Assembly (NCBI RefSeq): GCF_002813775.1 | Contig: NZ_CP020370.1 | Span: forward strand, 5,233,501-5,297,500 | Length of the DNA: 64,000 nucleotides | Direction of reading: 5' to 3' | Source of the DNA: Candidatus Thiodictyon syntrophicum | GTDB lineage: Bacteria; Pseudomonadota; Gammaproteobacteria; Chromatiales; Chromatiaceae | In this document: positions 62,686-64,000 of the stretch, piece by piece | How the letters are laid out: every line of letters starts with the position of its first letter | Position numbering within the stretch: the first letter of the stretch is position 1 | Notes under the pieces: model-generated | Database searches by the model: none | What the model saw: only the letters and a program-made list of their open reading frames with translations | What the model was told of the DNA's origin: nothing | Made by a program: the position numbers and the translations under genes

Positions 62686-62738
62686 CACGGCAGCCTTCAA
62701 GTCAGCAAGCGCCGCAGGATCGCGGCGCACGCGCAAGG

Positions 62739-62763
62739 CGGCCCCAAGCGGGGCCGTTTTTTT
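62739..62763 (+). terminator. Rho-independent terminator after the PEP-CTERM gene
   Basis: Stem CGGCCCC / GGGGCCG with loop AAGC is followed by seven T. It lies 54 bases after the stop. Confidence 0.85.
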
Positions 62764-62841
62764 GCCCGCAGGAAAGACCCGGTCGTTGCCCCGTGCAGGA
62801 TGGGCGTGAGATTGCGTAGGTATTCGGTACGTGTTGGAGCC

Positions 62842-63040
62842 GTAGCCTGGATGGAGCGCAGCGCAATCCAGGTCTTCGCTGCAAGTGCCCCGCGCCAGAC
62901 GCGGCATCCGCCCCGTCCGGAACCTTCCGCAGCCGCCGCCAACCCTCACGACGGCCGATCCGCAAGCCTTAATAGGTACCGACGAGATTAGGTACCGACG
63001 AGGCCGCCCCGGATTCCGCTGCGCTCCATCCGGGCTACGG
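62842..63040. repeat. Distant inverted pair of CTGGATGGAGCGCAGCGCAA motifs
   Basis: GTAGCCTGGATGGAGCGCAG at 62842 is complementary to GCTGCGCTCCATCCGGGCTA at 63019-63038. The 150 bases between them contain another repeat. A similar motif is at 23573. Confidence 0.65.
62891..62972. repeat. CCGTCCGGAA plus CCGCCAACCCT repeat, copy 2
   Basis: GCGGCATCCGCCCCGTCCGG then AACCTTCCGCAGCCGCCGCC and AACCCTCACGACGGCC, matching 58055-58130 in order. Confidence 0.7.
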
Positions 63041-63042
63041 GA

Positions 63043-63140
63043 CTGGGAGCGCCGCACCCCAGTGCGGCGCGATCTCGCAGATAGCCCCGCCGGTTTGGGT
63101 TGAGCAGAGTCTGCGCCGCACTGGGGTGCGGCGCTCCCAG
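63043..63140. repeat. CTGGGAGCGCCGCACCCCAG inverted repeat, copy 3
   Basis: Same arms as at 18846 and 58793; core TCGCAGATAGCCCCGCCGGT. Confidence 0.85.
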
Positions 63141-63152
63141 TAGCCGTCTCTC

Positions 63153-63176
63153 GTTCCCACGCTCCAGCGTGGGAAT
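63153..63176. repeat. GTTCCCACGCTCCAGCGTGG palindrome
   Basis: A perfect short palindrome flanking the right side of copy 3 above. Confidence 0.75.
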
Positions 63177-63196
63177 GCCGCGCGGGCGCTCCGCGT

Positions 63197-63271
63197 CCAG
63201 TCTTGGCGCTGGACACTGATCGCCTGCCAGACCAGCATCCGGTCGAACGGGTCTTGGTGCAGGGGCGGGAG
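63197..63271 (-). pseudogene. Fragment of a PIN-domain (VapC-type) toxin
   Basis: Minus-strand codons read LPPLHQDPFDRMLVWQAISV followed by QRQDW. This is the conserved C-terminal part of VapC-like PIN proteins (leu-pro-x-leu-his-x-asp-pro-phe-asp-arg-met-leu) with the metal-binding Asp. Nothing on either side continues the domain; repeats abut both ends. A dead remnant. Confidence 0.7.
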
Positions 63272-63286
63272 GCGGCCCAACCCGGG

Positions 63287-63394
63287 CCGGACGGGGCATT
63301 CGCCCCGTCCGCAACGTTTTGTCCGGCCTCGCGAACCAGCATTACGCTTCGGCGTAAGGAACAAACCTTCGGGACGGGGCGAATGCCCCGTCCC
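63287..63394. repeat. CGGACGGGGCATTCGCCCCG paired palindromes
   Basis: Two palindromes, CCGGACGGGGCATTCGCCCC (63287-63311) and CGGGACGGGGCGAATGCCCC (63370-63394), are also complementary to each other. A single copy is at 18965-18989. Confidence 0.8.
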
Positions 63395-63469
63395 GCCCGA
63401 GGGTTGCAAGACCCGTCCGGCTCGGGTGTCGCGCCATGCTTCAAACCCTCTCCCGAACACAGAACGGCA

Positions 63470-63820
63470 TCAAATCGGCAAGTAGGCGATGCGATTGACC
63501 CATTCGCTGGGCGTCGTCACCGTGGCGATCAGGATCAGGTCCGCGGCAGCAGCCGCGACGGACATGGATTGAGGCACGATCAGCAGCCCCGGACTCGGAC
63601 GGAAGACGATGAATTGCGCGAAGTGGCGGGGCATGGTCCGCTGGTCATGTGATACCAGGATGCGACCTTGCTCGGCGGCAAGTCGCAGGACATCGGGGTC
63701 GGCCAGTCCGCGCACCCCAGCGGCAGTGGCGGGCTGGAAATCGATTGACGGGAACCGACGCAAGGTCGCTAGGACGATATTCTGGTTGAGGTCGGCGTCG
63801 GCCTGGAAAAGGACCTGCAT
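63470..63820 (-). CDS. DUF5615 PIN-like toxin
   Basis: 116 residues: MQVLFQADADLNQNIVLATL, then VRGLADPDVLRLAAEQGRIL, VSHDQRTMPRHFAQFI and the hydrophobic end. The order D-A-D-L-N, G-x-x-D-x-x-V-L and S-H-D matches DUF5615 (Mut7-C/PIN-like) proteins, usually RNase-type toxins. The start ATG lies 13 bases after the stop of a DUF433-like gene, the usual antitoxin partner. Typical intact members begin with L-x-D-E-x-L; here the first acidic residues are A-D-A-D, a slight departure. Confidence 0.8.
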   Translation of the reverse strand: MQVLFQADADLNQNIVLATLRRFPSIDFQPATAAGVRGLADPDVLRLAAEQGRILVSHDQRTMPRHFAQFIVFRPSPGLLIVPQSMSVAAAAADLILIATVTTPSEWVNRIAYLPI

Positions 63821-63833
63821 GAGGTCACGCCGT

Positions 63834-64000
63834 TTACGCCGCCGAACGCCGGGCGTCGCGAAGCGCGCGATACCACAGCGGATCTTGCTCGTGGGCGGCC
63901 TGGCGCAGTGCGCCCAAGGCGGCTTCGCCTTGGGCCAGATAGGCATCAACCTGCGCGCGATGGGCCAGATAATAGGTCAGCGCCGCATCGACCTGCTGCA
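63834..64000 (-). CDS. DUF433-like antitoxin, C-terminal part, truncated by window edge
   Basis: The frame is open to the last base and ends with TAA at 63834-63836, giving about 55 residues: LQQVDAALTYYLAHRAQVDA, then LAQGEAALGALRQAAHEQDP and LWYRALRDARRSAA. The motif x-x-A-L-x-Y-Y-x-x-H-x-x-x-x-D-x is the end of DUF433 proteins, which pair with DUF5615 toxins. The N-terminal part lies outside the window. Confidence 0.7.
   Translation of the reverse strand, partial: QQVDAALTYYLAHRAQVDAYLAQGEAALGALRQAAHEQDPLWYRALRDARRSAA

Larger units (their letters stand above)
62686..63469. other. Repeat-rich gene-free interval with a toxin fragment
   Basis: It holds a terminator (62739-62763), CTGGATGGAGCGCAGCGCAA and its partner (62842-63040), a CCGTCCGG repeat (62891-62972), a CTGGGAGCGCC inverted repeat (63043-63140), a GTTCCCACGCTCCAGCGTGG palindrome (63153-63176), a PIN-domain fragment (63197-63271) and a CGGACGGGGC pair (63287-63394). 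A short GGTACCGACGAG direct repeat lies at 62977-63003. No intact gene. Confidence 0.65.

Overview
The window is high-GC DNA from a gammaproteobacterium. LapB-PyrF, HldE, YebC-RuvC-RuvA, DjlA, PEP-CTERM/PrsT surface biology, scattered toxin-antitoxin genes, Uma2 and AAA/PD-(D/E)XK genes, and very many short palindromic repeats resemble large Chromatiaceae (purple sulfur bacterium) genomes such as Thiodictyon or Thiocystis. That assignment is inference; no photosynthesis or sulfur gene and no rRNA is visible.

Layout. 1-5.6 kb: the 3' end of glnD, a small secreted protein, an AAA-ATPase/nuclease pseudogene, an internally deleted Uma2 gene, then lapB-pyrF-galU on the minus strand. 6-8.7 kb: a secreted protein and a frameshifted TIR-NB-ARC-TPR gene. 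9.4-14.7 kb: hldE, an MNT/HEPN toxin-antitoxin pair, and urease accessory genes ureE, ureF, ureG, with a quinone reductase and repeats between ureF and ureG. 14.9-18.8 kb: DUF2939, DUF4126, cca, a class D beta-lactamase and a lone MNT gene. 19.1-22.1 kb: a SEFIR-NTPase gene and a TPR gene containing a young 144-bp tandem repeat. 22.1-25.0 kb: small antitoxin-like genes, a HIT protein, a zinc-ribbon protein and a secreted protein. 25.1-31.5 kb: glycine riboswitch, gcvT, gcvH, gcvPA, tpx, gcvPB, dgkA. 31.7-34.2 kb: molybdenum cofactor genes moaB, moeA, moaD. 34.2-37.9 kb: a membrane protein, a membrane-anchored FGE-sulfatase domain protein and a PfkB kinase. 38.0-42.4 kb: two linked AAA/STAND ATPase genes. 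42.5-48.6 kb: DUF1579 protein, HAD phosphatase, DjlA-like protein, rpe, gph, trpE. 48.8-53.6 kb: a PEP-CTERM protein, a transglutaminase-like protein, yebC, ruvC, ruvA and an intact Uma2. 53.9-57.7 kb: an unusual three-gene module (TelA-like helical protein, DUF6384-like membrane protein, coiled-coil/Gly-rich protein). 58.2-64.0 kb: a RelB/ParE-type pair, prsT, a PEP-CTERM protein behind a sigma-54-like promoter, and a DUF433/DUF5615 pair running off the edge.

Two themes stand out. First, three STAND-type loci (TIR, SEFIR, tandem AAA) and many whole or broken toxin-antitoxin genes suggest accumulation and decay of defence genes. Second, nearly every intergenic gap holds a member of several dispersed repeat families: a (GTTGTC)n hairpin element with a conserved loop (6 copies), a GCAAATGAAC-armed element, a paired ATCCACAGATG element, a GTACGTTA array touching ruvC, and modular palindromes sharing GGCCTTGATCAT/CTCCGGCC outer arms. 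Several sit inside operons (ure, gcv, mnt-hepT, the three-gene module). They do not correspond to any named element I recognise.
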